Shown here: one piece after another, positions 8,037-15,971 of the stretch | Layout of the letters: every line of letters begins with the position of its first letter | Position numbering within the stretch: the first letter of the stretch is position 1 | From: Bacillota bacterium | Lineage (GTDB): Bacteria > Bacillota > Clostridia > Acetivibrionales > DSM-2933 | Direction: 5' to 3' | DNA length: 64,000 nt | Assembly (NCBI GenBank): GCA_023430975.1 | Contig: JAEYYB010000124.1 | Coordinates: 1 to 64,000 of the forward strand | Notes under the pieces: model-generated | What the model was told of the DNA's origin: nothing | What the model saw: only the letters and a program-made list of their open reading frames with translations | Database searches by the model: none | Program-made: the position numbers and the translations under genes

Positions 8037-9047
8037 TTATTTTATAGCATTATACCTTATCCCTTTATAAAGTGCAGTTATGATATCTATAACACCGGTT
8101 ATAACAATAAGTGCAATAAATCCATTTTTGATTTTAGCCCAAGGCTCGATAAAATCAAATGTCAATTTCATATGCTTCATAATTTCGCCCGGAAAATCAG
8201 GATTCCAAACACTAACATCGGTAAATACATATATCGTCAAGATGGTTGATATACCACTTATTACAGCTACTGCAACCGAGAGTTTTAGAGTCCATCTTCT
8301 GCTATAGAGTTTCAATACTTGTTTAAGAATTAACAATAAAAGTATTGAAATAAGTACTATTTTAAAGCCTTGCAAAGCTTGTTGGTTAAATACCGGTATC
8401 ACTACCATATTACTCTCTAAAGTTATATATGCCGAAAAAACCTTCGGAGTACTATAAAGCAGAATTAGAAATATTGTACTGAATATAATTGAAATGACAG
8501 GTTCATGTATAGGTATTACAGCTTTTTTCTCTGGAATAACAGGTAATTGCGACGGACTCCACTCGCTTTTTTCCATGAAATCCTTTTCTATTTTGCCCTT
8601 ATCAGTATTCATATAAGCTCTTTCTGCTATCATAAACGATATTGTGGTCCATGCAAATGCCTGCAATCCCCCTGAAAACAATGCCCCCAAATAGTCCTTT
8701 ACTACATCAAGCTCATTTTTTCCCTTTATAAAAAAGCCTTCTGCTGCAACAGCGATCGTAACCCCTGCAAATGCTGCAGCAAGTACAATCTTTAATATGA
8801 GAATATACTTATCATAAAATTGGGGTCCAATAAGATAACGCTTAGTGCCCCTGTAATTGTCTGCGAGTATTTCCGGATCTCCCAATTCTACAAGCACTTT
8901 CTCGGCCTTACTCTCATAAGATAAAGGTTCATCATTCTCTTCAATCATATCATCTATAAGTGTTCTTAGTTCCTTTTCAATATCTGCTCTCTGCCTTTCC
9001 GGCAAGCTTCTGGTAACAGCATAAACATATCGATTTATTAATTCCAT
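8037..9047 (-). CDS. HAAS-domain membrane protein
   Basis: A 336-residue protein. Residues 1-75 form the HAAS helical domain (RYVYAVTRSLPERQRADIEKEL, then VLVELGDPEILADNYRG), which is typical of sensors paired with PadR regulators. About six to seven hydrophobic spans follow. The paired membrane protein is thought to sense or relay an envelope signal, but the ligand is unknown. The start ATG 9047 has a GAGGAGTG site and lies 13 bp after the PadR stop, so the two form an operon. Confidence 0.8.
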   Translation of the reverse strand: MELINRYVYAVTRSLPERQRADIEKELRTLIDDMIEENDEPLSYESKAEKVLVELGDPEILADNYRGTKRYLIGPQFYDKYILILKIVLAAAFAGVTIAVAAEGFFIKGKNELDVVKDYLGALFSGGLQAFAWTTISFMIAERAYMNTDKGKIEKDFMEKSEWSPSQLPVIPEKKAVIPIHEPVISIIFSTIFLILLYSTPKVFSAYITLESNMVVIPVFNQQALQGFKIVLISILLLLILKQVLKLYSRRWTLKLSVAVAVISGISTILTIYVFTDVSVWNPDFPGEIMKHMKLTFDFIEPWAKIKNGFIALIVITGVIDIITALYKGIRYNAIK

Positions 9048-9060
9048 AAATTTTCACTCC

Positions 9061-9402
9061 TCACTCCATTAAAAGATTATCCATTTTCTTAACCATTTCA
9101 AACCATTGGTTGCATAGTTTATCAAATATTTGCCTTCCATAATCGCTCAACTGATAGTACTTTCTCGGTTTTGCCGCATCCACATCCCAATTGCTTTCCA
9201 ATAGATTCTGTTTTTCCAGCCTTCTCAATAGCGGATATAGAGTACCCGCTTCTACAGGTATTCCCTTCTCTTCCAGCAGTACAACCAGTGAATACCCATA
9301 TTGAGGGAGTTTCAATTGACTTAATACGCTAAGGATAATTGTACCCCGTCTAAGTTCCAATAATAAACTGTCAAATAAATCATCTTGCTTATTCTCTTCC
9401 AT
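9061..9402 (-). CDS. PadR-family transcriptional regulator
   Basis: 113 residues with the PadR winged helix: RRGTIILSVLSQL, YGYSLVVLLEEKG, then GTLYPLLRRLEKQNLLES, followed by the wing (PRKYYQLSDYGRQ) and a C-terminal dimerisation helix. PadR proteins are usually autorepressors released by a ligand. It has a very strong ribosome binding site (AGGAGGTGA) and a near-consensus promoter overlapped by inverted sequences, consistent with autoregulation of the PadR-HAAS operon. Confidence 0.9.
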   Translation of the reverse strand: MEENKQDDLFDSLLLELRRGTIILSVLSQLKLPQYGYSLVVLLEEKGIPVEAGTLYPLLRRLEKQNLLESNWDVDAAKPRKYYQLSDYGRQIFDKLCNQWFEMVKKMDNLLME

Positions 9403-9421
9403 AGGTTCACCTCCTATTTAT

Positions 9422-9451
9422 ATTATACTGTATGACACACACTATTGTAAA
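9422..9451 (-). promoter_or_regulatory. Promoter and likely operator of the PadR-HAAS operon
   Basis: On the minus strand, -35 TTTACA (9451-9446), an 18-bp spacer and -10 TATAAT (9427-9422) make a near-consensus sigma-A promoter. The core is flanked by inverted TATACT/AGTATA, and ACTAT-N5-ATAGT covers the -35; these are plausible PadR binding sites. Confidence 0.7.
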
Positions 9452-9488
9452 TAGTATAATAATATTTATTTGATAATAATACTACTTC

Positions 9489-9536
9489 AACATTATTGAA
9501 CAGAAACATTGTTGAGCAGAAACATTATTGAATGGA
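9489..9536. repeat. Three 16-bp tandem repeats
   Basis: Units at 9489-9504, 9505-9520 and 9521-9536 follow AACATTRTTGARYRGA with few changes. The 331-bp gap 9403-9733 otherwise holds only the PadR promoter and the ahcY terminator; no gene is seen in it. Confidence 0.75.
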
Positions 9537-9640
9537 ATATAATCATGAGAAAATGCAGAGATGGATGAATTCCTGCCGGTTGGGTATTATATATGAAAAC
9601 GAACAAGACTCCAATTAACAAGAGATCAAGCTCATATTAA

Positions 9641-9679
9641 AAATAACTGACACCATTTGGAAAACGATGTCAGTTATTT
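9641..9679 (-). terminator. Rho-independent terminator downstream of ahcY
   Basis: A perfect 12-bp stem (AAATAACTGACA at 9641-9652, TGTCAGTTATTT at 9668-9679) has a 15-base loop. On the minus strand it is followed by a T-rich tract, 55 bp after the ahcY stop. Confidence 0.8.
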
Positions 9680-9733
9680 CTATAATTACGTTTGTGATAA
9701 TGTTTTTATATCAATACAAAAAGAGAATACATA

Positions 9734-11137
9734 TTAATACTTATAGTGATCCGGCTTATACGGGCCTTCAACGGGAACCCCTATATAATCAGCCTGTTCC
9801 TTACTAAGCTTGGTCAGCTTGGCACCTATTTTATCAAGGTGAAGTCTTGCAACCTCTTCATCAAGCTGTTTAGGCAAAATGTAAACTTTTTTCTCATATT
9901 TATCTCTGTTCTTCCACAGATCGATTTGAGCAAGCGTCTGATTTGAGAAGCTGTTTGACATTACAAAGGATGGGTGGCCTGTTGCACAGCCAAGATTTAC
10001 AAGCCTTCCTTCAGCTAATATAAATATTTCATGTCCTTCAGGGAATATATACTTATCAACCTGAGGCTTTATATTTACTTTTTTGATGCCTTTATAATTA
10101 TTAAGCTTATTCATTTGAATCTCATTGTCAAAATGACCTATATTACAAACAATAGCCTGGTCTTTCATTTTATTCATATGATCTATCGTTATTATATCTC
10201 TGTTACCGGTTGTAGTAACATAGATATCAGCGATGCCAAGAGTATCTTCAACTGTTTTAACCTCATAACCTGCCATTGCAGCCTGCAATGCACAAATAGG
10301 GTCTACTTCGGTTACAATTACCCTTGCTCCAAGGCCTTGCAGAGATTGAGCAGAACCCTTCCCAACATCTCCATAACCGCAAACAACGGCAACTTTTCCA
10401 GCCACCATTACATCTGTAGCTCTTTTTATTCCATCAACCAATGACTCTCTGCAGCCATATAGGTTATCAAATTTTGACTTGGTAACAGAATCATTAACAT
10501 TAATGGCCGGAACAAGAAGCTCTCCTCTTTCAACCATTTGATAAAGCCTATGAACTCCGGTAGTGGTTTCCTCAGAAACTCCCTTCCACTCCTTAACTAC
10601 ATTGTGCCATCTTTGGTTGTCCCTTTTAAGGCCTTCCTTAAGCAGACTATTAATGATCATAAGCTCTTCATTATCTGTTGCCTCATCTAAAATTGATGCA
10701 TCATTTTCTGCCTTATACCCTCTGTGTATAAACAAAGTCGCATCTCCGCCATCATCAACGATAAGTTGTGGACCAAGCCCTCCAGGGAATGTAAGTGCCT
10801 GATCTGTACACCACCAGTATTCTTCAAGGCTCTCACCCTTCCATGCAAACACCGGAACACCTGCTTTAGCTATTGCAGCTGCTGCATGGTCCTGGGTTGA
10901 GAATATATTACAACTTGCCCATCTCACGTTAGCTCCAAGGGCAACAAGAGTTTCTATCAGAACCGCCGTCTGTATAGTCATATGCAATGAACCGGAAATT
11001 CTAACGCCTTTTAATGGCTGCTCTAAAGCGTATTTCTCTCTGATAGCCATAAGTCCAGGCATTTCCTTTTCCGCGATTTCTATTTCTTTTCTTCCCCATT
11101 CCCACAAATTCAAATCTGCTATTTTATAATCCGACAT
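9734..11137 (-). CDS. ahcY: S-adenosylhomocysteine hydrolase (adenosylhomocysteinase)
   Basis: 467 residues. Hydrolyses S-adenosylhomocysteine to adenosine and homocysteine with bound NAD+, closing the methyl cycle. Motifs seen: the dinucleotide-binding loop GYGDVGKGSAQSL (~251), the substrate region VNDSVTKSKFDNLYGCRESL, GHFDNEI, and the conserved end KPDHYKY that closes the neighbouring subunit's site. The length and a helical insertion (~150-190, SLLKEGLKRDNQRWHNVVKEW) place it in the long form typical of proteobacteria and eukaryotes; many Firmicutes instead use MTA/SAH nucleosidase and LuxS. Strong GGAGG site before ATG 11137. I found no S-box or SAH riboswitch in the leader. Confidence 0.97.
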   Translation of the reverse strand: MSDYKIADLNLWEWGRKEIEIAEKEMPGLMAIREKYALEQPLKGVRISGSLHMTIQTAVLIETLVALGANVRWASCNIFSTQDHAAAAIAKAGVPVFAWKGESLEEYWWCTDQALTFPGGLGPQLIVDDGGDATLFIHRGYKAENDASILDEATDNEELMIINSLLKEGLKRDNQRWHNVVKEWKGVSEETTTGVHRLYQMVERGELLVPAINVNDSVTKSKFDNLYGCRESLVDGIKRATDVMVAGKVAVVCGYGDVGKGSAQSLQGLGARVIVTEVDPICALQAAMAGYEVKTVEDTLGIADIYVTTTGNRDIITIDHMNKMKDQAIVCNIGHFDNEIQMNKLNNYKGIKKVNIKPQVDKYIFPEGHEIFILAEGRLVNLGCATGHPSFVMSNSFSNQTLAQIDLWKNRDKYEKKVYILPKQLDEEVARLHLDKIGAKLTKLSKEQADYIGVPVEGPYKPDHYKY

Positions 11138-11487
11138 AATTACCTCCTTAGATAGTAATAGTTTTCATTAGTTTTATTACAATAATTCATGAAATAACAA
11201 ATATAATAATTATCATATTTTATTCTATTACCATGCATTTACTTTGTCAACTTACAATTGAATTTAAATGAATTTAATTTACTTTGTACTGATTATAATT
11301 TAATCTGATGATATTTCACTGTATATTTACAAACTACTTTCAGCCTGTTCCTTTATAGCATTTATTTCTTTAAATTCATCAGGATAATCCTTTTGCGTAT
11401 AATACTTTGTATAACCTAAAAAACATACTTGATATAACTTTTACTATCTGTCAAAATAATAATAACAACATATTCGGAGGGCAGAAA
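11138..11487. other. Divergent intergenic region with a possible coding remnant
   Basis: This gap between ahcY (minus) and the DUF2461 gene (plus) is AT-rich. On the minus strand, about 11455-11327 encodes an open stretch ending KDYPDEFKEINAIKEQAESSL and a stop, with a coding-like composition but no start codon or ribosome binding site. It may be the decayed 3' end of a lost gene. Nothing else is evident. Confidence 0.35.
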
Positions 11488-12171
11488 ATGAGTTTTAATG
11501 GATTTTCAAGCGATGGTCTAAAATTTCTGTTAGAAAATAAACTTAATAATAGCAAGGCTTGGTATGAAGATCATAAAGATCTTTATAAGCAATATGTTTA
11601 CAACCCATTCGTTCAGCTTATAACAGAACTTGCTCCTACAATGACTCAAATAGACAGTAAGATCATAACCATTCCTTCCAAATTAATATCCAGGGTACGG
11701 AGAGATACACGTTTCTCAAAGGACAAGACTCTGTATAGGGACAATGCATGGCTGGTTTTCCTTCGTGACAAATCACAGATGTCTTCATCTCCTTGCTTTT
11801 GGTTTGAGATAAGCCAAAGAGGCTCAAGTTACGGTGTAGGATATTATGGTGCTCAGGCAGCCTCAATGGCTAATATGCGTGAAATGATACGAAGTAGTCA
11901 CCCCTCATTTTTAAGTGCCTTGAAATGCTATGAATCCCAAGATACGTTTGTTATTGGGGGCGAAATGTACAAAAGAAGCAAATTCCCAGACCAGCCGGAA
12001 AACCTTAAGTCATGGCTTGACAGAAAAAACATATTCTTTGAATGTGCACAAAATGATTTTAAACTGGCATTTTCACAGGAATTGCCGAATGTTTTGAAGA
12101 AGGGCTTCACAAGCTTAAAACCCATTTATGAATTTTTATGTGCCGTGGAACTTAGTAATGACCTGGGTTAG
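11488..12171 (+). CDS. DUF2461-family protein
   Basis: 227 residues resembling the DUF2461 family: an N-terminal FNGFSSDGLKFLLENKLNNSKAWYEDHK, a central RVRRDTRFSKDKTLYRDNAWLVF, and the tail SLKPIYEFL. The family function is not established. The start at ATG 11488 is chosen because CGGAGGG lies 7-8 bp upstream; the longer frame from 11407 adds an unlikely Asn-rich leader. The last ~50 bases are related to a stretch at 38882-38930, where they continue into repeat element R1, so the 3' end may have been remodelled by that element. Convergent with the thioesterase gene. Confidence 0.8.
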   Translation: MSFNGFSSDGLKFLLENKLNNSKAWYEDHKDLYKQYVYNPFVQLITELAPTMTQIDSKIITIPSKLISRVRRDTRFSKDKTLYRDNAWLVFLRDKSQMSSSPCFWFEISQRGSSYGVGYYGAQAASMANMREMIRSSHPSFLSALKCYESQDTFVIGGEMYKRSKFPDQPENLKSWLDRKNIFFECAQNDFKLAFSQELPNVLKKGFTSLKPIYEFLCAVELSNDLG

Positions 12172-12216
12172 GATGCATCTTATCAACATGTATATTAATG
12201 CCATTCAACGTTCTAA

Positions 12217-12924
12217 CTACCCCAAAAACAATTTTAATGAGCTATTAATTTCCTTTGCTATATCCTCAGCCTTTTCATTTATAAAGAAGTGCCCACCTTC
12301 AAATTCTACAAACCTAAAACCTCCATCTGTATAATTACTCCATTCTAATGCTTCATTCATATTAACTTCTCCATCTACTTTTCCATGGAACACGGTAATA
12401 TCTATGTTCCACTTTAAAAAATTACTGAATTTATGTGTTTCAATTAGCTTGTAATCAGCTCTTAAAATAGGTATATATATATCAAACAATTCCTGATTTT
12501 CATAAATTTCTTTTGGAGTTCCATTGAGCTCCAATATTTTATTTTTAAAACTTACCTCATCCAATTTATATATGTCTGATTTTTTCATTATATGTGGAGG
12601 ACATTGTCCAGAGAAAAAAACATGAACAGGATTACTTTTATCACTATTAATAATCTTTTGTACTATTTCATATACTAAAGAAGCACCCATACTATGTCCA
12701 AAAAAAGCAGCACGATTTCTATTAATGTCATCTTTAATTTCTTTAAAAATATTATTTGCAGCCTCTTCTAAAGTATTATAAAAGGGAGTAGAAAACTTTT
12801 TTCCCCTTCCTGGTAACTCTATAGGACGCAATTCTATAGAATTATCAAAAAACTTTTGCCACTTATTATATACAGATGCAGAACCTCCTGCATATGGAAG
12901 ACAATATAAAATAATCTTTTTCAC
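12217..12924 (-). CDS. Type II thioesterase of the PKS/NRPS cluster
   Basis: 235-residue alpha/beta hydrolase. The nucleophile Ser78 lies in GHSMGASLVYE, the acid Asp in FHGKVDGEVN and the His in EFEGGHFFINE. The N-terminus ILYCLPYAGGSASVYNKW and the ELPGRGKKF motif are typical of stand-alone thioesterases. These free carrier proteins from wrong or stalled acyl groups and so keep the assembly line running. A GTG start follows GAGGTGA by 5 bp. Last gene of the cluster; the 264-bp gap upstream is wider than others in the operon. Confidence 0.92.
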   Translation of the reverse strand: MKKIILYCLPYAGGSASVYNKWQKFFDNSIELRPIELPGRGKKFSTPFYNTLEEAANNIFKEIKDDINRNRAAFFGHSMGASLVYEIVQKIINSDKSNPVHVFFSGQCPPHIMKKSDIYKLDEVSFKNKILELNGTPKEIYENQELFDIYIPILRADYKLIETHKFSNFLKWNIDITVFHGKVDGEVNMNEALEWSNYTDGGFRFVEFEGGHFFINEKAEDIAKEINSSLKLFLG

Positions 12925-13188
12925 AATTTCACCTCACAATTTTTAAATTAGCAACAATTAAATTACTTTTATTTCCCAGTTCGAAAACCCTATTACAATT
13001 TTATGTCATAACATTAATCAACTGTTAATACATTCCCCAACCTGGTCAAGCAAACGCACTTGATCCAAATCTATTTCATCAATAGTACAGCATTCTCTTA
13101 ATAGGCAAGTGGTTTAATATCCTTAAACCCATTGATACTCAAAAGATCTGGAATCATGATGCTGCATAGCAATTTAGCGAATGCTATA
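12925..13188. other. Gap between thioesterase and acyltransferase genes, possible coding remnant
   Basis: On the minus strand this stretch contains short coding-like segments in different frames (one reads IPDLLSINGFKDIKPLAY, another ECCTIDEIDLDQVRLLDQVGE) interrupted by stops. It may be a decayed small gene of the cluster. No promoter or terminator is obvious. Confidence 0.3.
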
Positions 13189-14481
13189 CTAGTAAGTTTC
13201 ACTTGCAATAAAATCATTAAACATTTCTTGCATCTCAAATTCTTTAAATATTTCATTGAATCTTTCTACCTTTTCCCCATTAGGTACCAGTTTTGTGTCT
13301 AATACTGATTTTAGCATGGATAAAGCTTCATAAATTTGTTCTTCTGTTGGTTCGACACCTGATTTTTCTACAGTTTCCTGAATCTCTTGTATTTTTCTAT
13401 ATGGTTCAATTACTCCATTCCGGTATTCCGCACTATTCCAATTTCTATTTTGGGTACAAATTGCGATCGCAAGGCATTTGGTTATTACTGAATTCTGTGA
13501 ATTGAAGCTTTTATTTATCGAAACACCTAAATTCTCCAAATTGTTATCTTCAAAGAGTTTATTTATTGCCAGATAATCCTCGTCAAGATCGAATGAAAAA
13601 GCTCGGATATTTTCAGCATTTCTTTTCATTATCTTTTTTAGAACTGCTTTAGGTCCTAACTCTATAGCTGCTGAGGCACCTTCATTGACCATATACTTTA
13701 CTGTAGCTTCCCATAAAACTGGTTTTATCATTTGGCATGTTAATGTCTCCTCTATTGTATGTGATCCTTGATATGGGAGAGCGTTTATATTTGAAATAAC
13801 CGGCCAATTACTCTCATGAAATGTATATTTTTTCAACTCATCTCTGAACTTTTCTGAAGCAGGTAGCATCATTGGTGTATGAAATGGAGCACTTACCTTT
13901 AAAGGCATGATTATTGCACCCATTTCTGAAAGACTGATCCTTGTTTTTTCCAATGCTTCATCTTGACCTGAAATAACTACTTGATCAAAAGAATTATAAT
14001 TTGATATACCTACAAAACTGCCATCCTTTGAGTGTCTTATACATTCTCGGTTTATAACTTCTCTATCGATGCCACTTACAGCACACATTGAGCCTGATTT
14101 TTGTTCTGCAGCTTCCTGCATGAACCTTCCCCTTGCCCTTACAATTTTAACAGCGTCTCCAAAACTGATTGCTCCACTACATGTCAATGCAGATATCTCC
14201 CCGAGACTATGTCCTGCTGCAACATATGGTTCTATACCAAATTCATGCATGTATACTCTATAATGAGCTACGCTGGTTGTCAAAATTGCAGGTTGTGCAT
14301 TTTCTGTTTTGGTTAATGACTCTATATCTCCTTCAAAACACAGCTTTTTTAAATCGAATCCTAAAAATTCATTTGCTTCTTCAAACGTTCTATTTGCAAC
14401 CTCATATTTAGAACATAGATTCTTTCCCATTCCAACATATTGAGTTCCTTGTCCTGGAAACATTAAAGCAATTTTAGTCAC
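13189..14481 (-). CDS. Trans-acting malonyl-CoA:ACP acyltransferase
   Basis: 430 residues. Residues 1-~290 are a FabD-type acyltransferase: FPGQGTQYVGMG, nucleophile Ser92 in GHSLGEISAL, Arg in RARGRFMQEA and catalytic His in SAPFHTPMM. The reaction transfers malonyl from CoA to a carrier protein. The PKS in this cluster has no acyltransferase domain, so this enzyme should load it in trans. Residues ~290-430 are a helical extension I do not recognise, ending MQEMFNDFIASETY; housekeeping FabD is ~310 residues and lacks it. A GTG start follows AAAGGAG by 8 bp. Repeat R1 separates it from the preceding gene. Confidence 0.92.
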   Translation of the reverse strand: MTKIALMFPGQGTQYVGMGKNLCSKYEVANRTFEEANEFLGFDLKKLCFEGDIESLTKTENAQPAILTTSVAHYRVYMHEFGIEPYVAAGHSLGEISALTCSGAISFGDAVKIVRARGRFMQEAAEQKSGSMCAVSGIDREVINRECIRHSKDGSFVGISNYNSFDQVVISGQDEALEKTRISLSEMGAIIMPLKVSAPFHTPMMLPASEKFRDELKKYTFHESNWPVISNINALPYQGSHTIEETLTCQMIKPVLWEATVKYMVNEGASAAIELGPKAVLKKIMKRNAENIRAFSFDLDEDYLAINKLFEDNNLENLGVSINKSFNSQNSVITKCLAIAICTQNRNWNSAEYRNGVIEPYRKIQEIQETVEKSGVEPTEEQIYEALSMLKSVLDTKLVPNGEKVERFNEIFKEFEMQEMFNDFIASETY

Positions 14482-14530
14482 ATTGCCACTCCTTTTTATA
14501 TAACAAAATAATCAGTTTGAAAATAAAATC

Positions 14531-14635
14531 CTTAGTAATGGCCAAGAAATAACATCCAATTCTCATCGTCCAAAACCCCGTTAAAGCGTCGGGATTTTGT
14601 CCTTGAGAATACGAAGTAATTTCTAAAGCATTCCT
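14531..14635. repeat. Palindromic element R1, copy a
   Basis: About 105 bp, roughly 90% identical by eye to 38917-39021. It has nested hairpin structure: an outer pair built on AAGAAATAAC and TATTTCT-type ends, a middle pair (ATTCTCA / TGAGAAT), and an inner pair (CAAAACCCCG / CGGGATTTTG). It fills the gap directly 3' of the U32-like gene, ending 2 bp from its stop codon, and may act as a terminator or processing element. Confidence 0.85.
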
Positions 14636-14636
14636 C

Positions 14637-15899
14637 TTAACTAAAAAACTTACTGTCTACAAGGTTAACCTTTATACTCTCAGATTCTTTTATCCACTTT
14701 TTGCGTTCATCATTGTTGTAGGTAATTGCCTTTTGGGCCCAACTCTTGCAATATGAACAATATGCTCCGCTGTTTGAATTCTCAGTGTCACACTCTTCAC
14801 ATAAATGCTCATCGCAAACAAATTTTGATATAAACTTTTCCAAAAAACCATCCAGTTTTTTATTATCAAAATAAATATCAGGTAAATTGTAAATATCAAA
14901 AAATCTCTTAACCTCTTTAAGGTTATACCTTCCTGTTATTGCTTTAAAGATAAAGGATTTTTTGTGAACCTTTGCGACCTGATTAAGTTTTGGCCATAGC
15001 AAAATATCCAGTAAATTACCGTCATACTCTCTTGAAGTATATGCTTTAATCACTTTTGTTAAGAAATCTGTACTCTTTGTTCTATCCAGTAACTTTATTG
15101 AAAAATTGTAATTCCGGGTCTTTTCACAGAGTTCTTCATAATATTTTACATCCTCTGGCCGAATCCACTCGGAAGAAATCAACTGCACAGGATTTTTAAT
15201 TTTCTCAGTTGTACACTTGAGCAAGCAATAATCCAAGTTTATATGTTTCGAAAAATGCTTATTTTGGCTTGCATGAGCTACGCTAGTTCCATGCATTACA
15301 CAATAAGGGCATGAATGAAGACATACATTATTTGCAATAAGTCTTAGTGACATGTTCGTGTTTTTTGTAAATTGCAGCATATTTTCCAACAATGCAAAAT
15401 TCCTGTTTACCTTGTGATAAAGTGTCAATTCATCCGCACCTAGGTCGCACCAGTATTTAACATGGTGCATATCAAAAATATATGCATATAATCCAATAGA
15501 TACTTTGATATTTTCAAATTTTTTCTTAATCATTTCACACATATAGGGAGAATTAACAGTGACAGAATCAACGCCTATATTAACAAGCTTATCTATATAT
15601 GATACTATTTTTTTATGTTCCCTTGCACTAAGCTCTTTATTTTCCATACACATTGGATTTAAAAGATAATTAAATTTTAATCCCTTTGAATGGCATAGCT
15701 TTATATAATCCCGTAATTGCTCCATGCTTATTTCAGGTAAGACCAGAGAAGCCCTTCCACCGCCTAGTATATCGCTCCGCATTTTTCCAAATACAGACTT
15801 AATGGATTTATCCTTATCCAATTCTGATATGATGTTTATTAATTCTGGATCAAAATTAGTTCCAATGGAATAAGGCATACTAAACTTTTCATTATTCAT
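14637..15899 (-). CDS. U32-family-like protein with CX3CX2C motif (tailoring enzyme candidate)
   Basis: 420 residues with the TIM-barrel style of peptidase U32 proteins (GLKFNYLLNPMCMEN, YIDKLVNIGVDSVTVNSPYM, GADELTLYHKVNRNF). Cys193, Cys197 and Cys200 (NNVCLHSCPYCVMHG) match the U32 iron-sulfur site and also fit the CX3CX2C spacing of radical SAM enzymes. DYCLLKC lies soon after, and the C-terminus (~370-400) has a second cluster, CDEHLCEEC plus YCSYCKSW. U32 relatives include oxygen-independent hydroxylases (UbiU/UbiV) and RNA-modifying proteins. I infer an anaerobic tailoring step. ATG 15899 follows GGGGG by 6 bp; a TTG two codons earlier overlaps that site. Confidence 0.75.
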   Translation of the reverse strand: MNNEKFSMPYSIGTNFDPELINIISELDKDKSIKSVFGKMRSDILGGGRASLVLPEISMEQLRDYIKLCHSKGLKFNYLLNPMCMENKELSAREHKKIVSYIDKLVNIGVDSVTVNSPYMCEMIKKKFENIKVSIGLYAYIFDMHHVKYWCDLGADELTLYHKVNRNFALLENMLQFTKNTNMSLRLIANNVCLHSCPYCVMHGTSVAHASQNKHFSKHINLDYCLLKCTTEKIKNPVQLISSEWIRPEDVKYYEELCEKTRNYNFSIKLLDRTKSTDFLTKVIKAYTSREYDGNLLDILLWPKLNQVAKVHKKSFIFKAITGRYNLKEVKRFFDIYNLPDIYFDNKKLDGFLEKFISKFVCDEHLCEECDTENSNSGAYCSYCKSWAQKAITYNNDERKKWIKESESIKVNLVDSKFFS

Positions 15900-15971
15900 A
15901 ATCAACCCCCATTAATATATTAAAAGTGATTAATCTTTCACACTTTTAATAGAGTTACTTTATAAAATTTA

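Noticed and set aside
11138..11406. SAM or SAH riboswitch before ahcY
   Set aside because: No conserved core or terminator/anti-terminator pair is visible in the leader.
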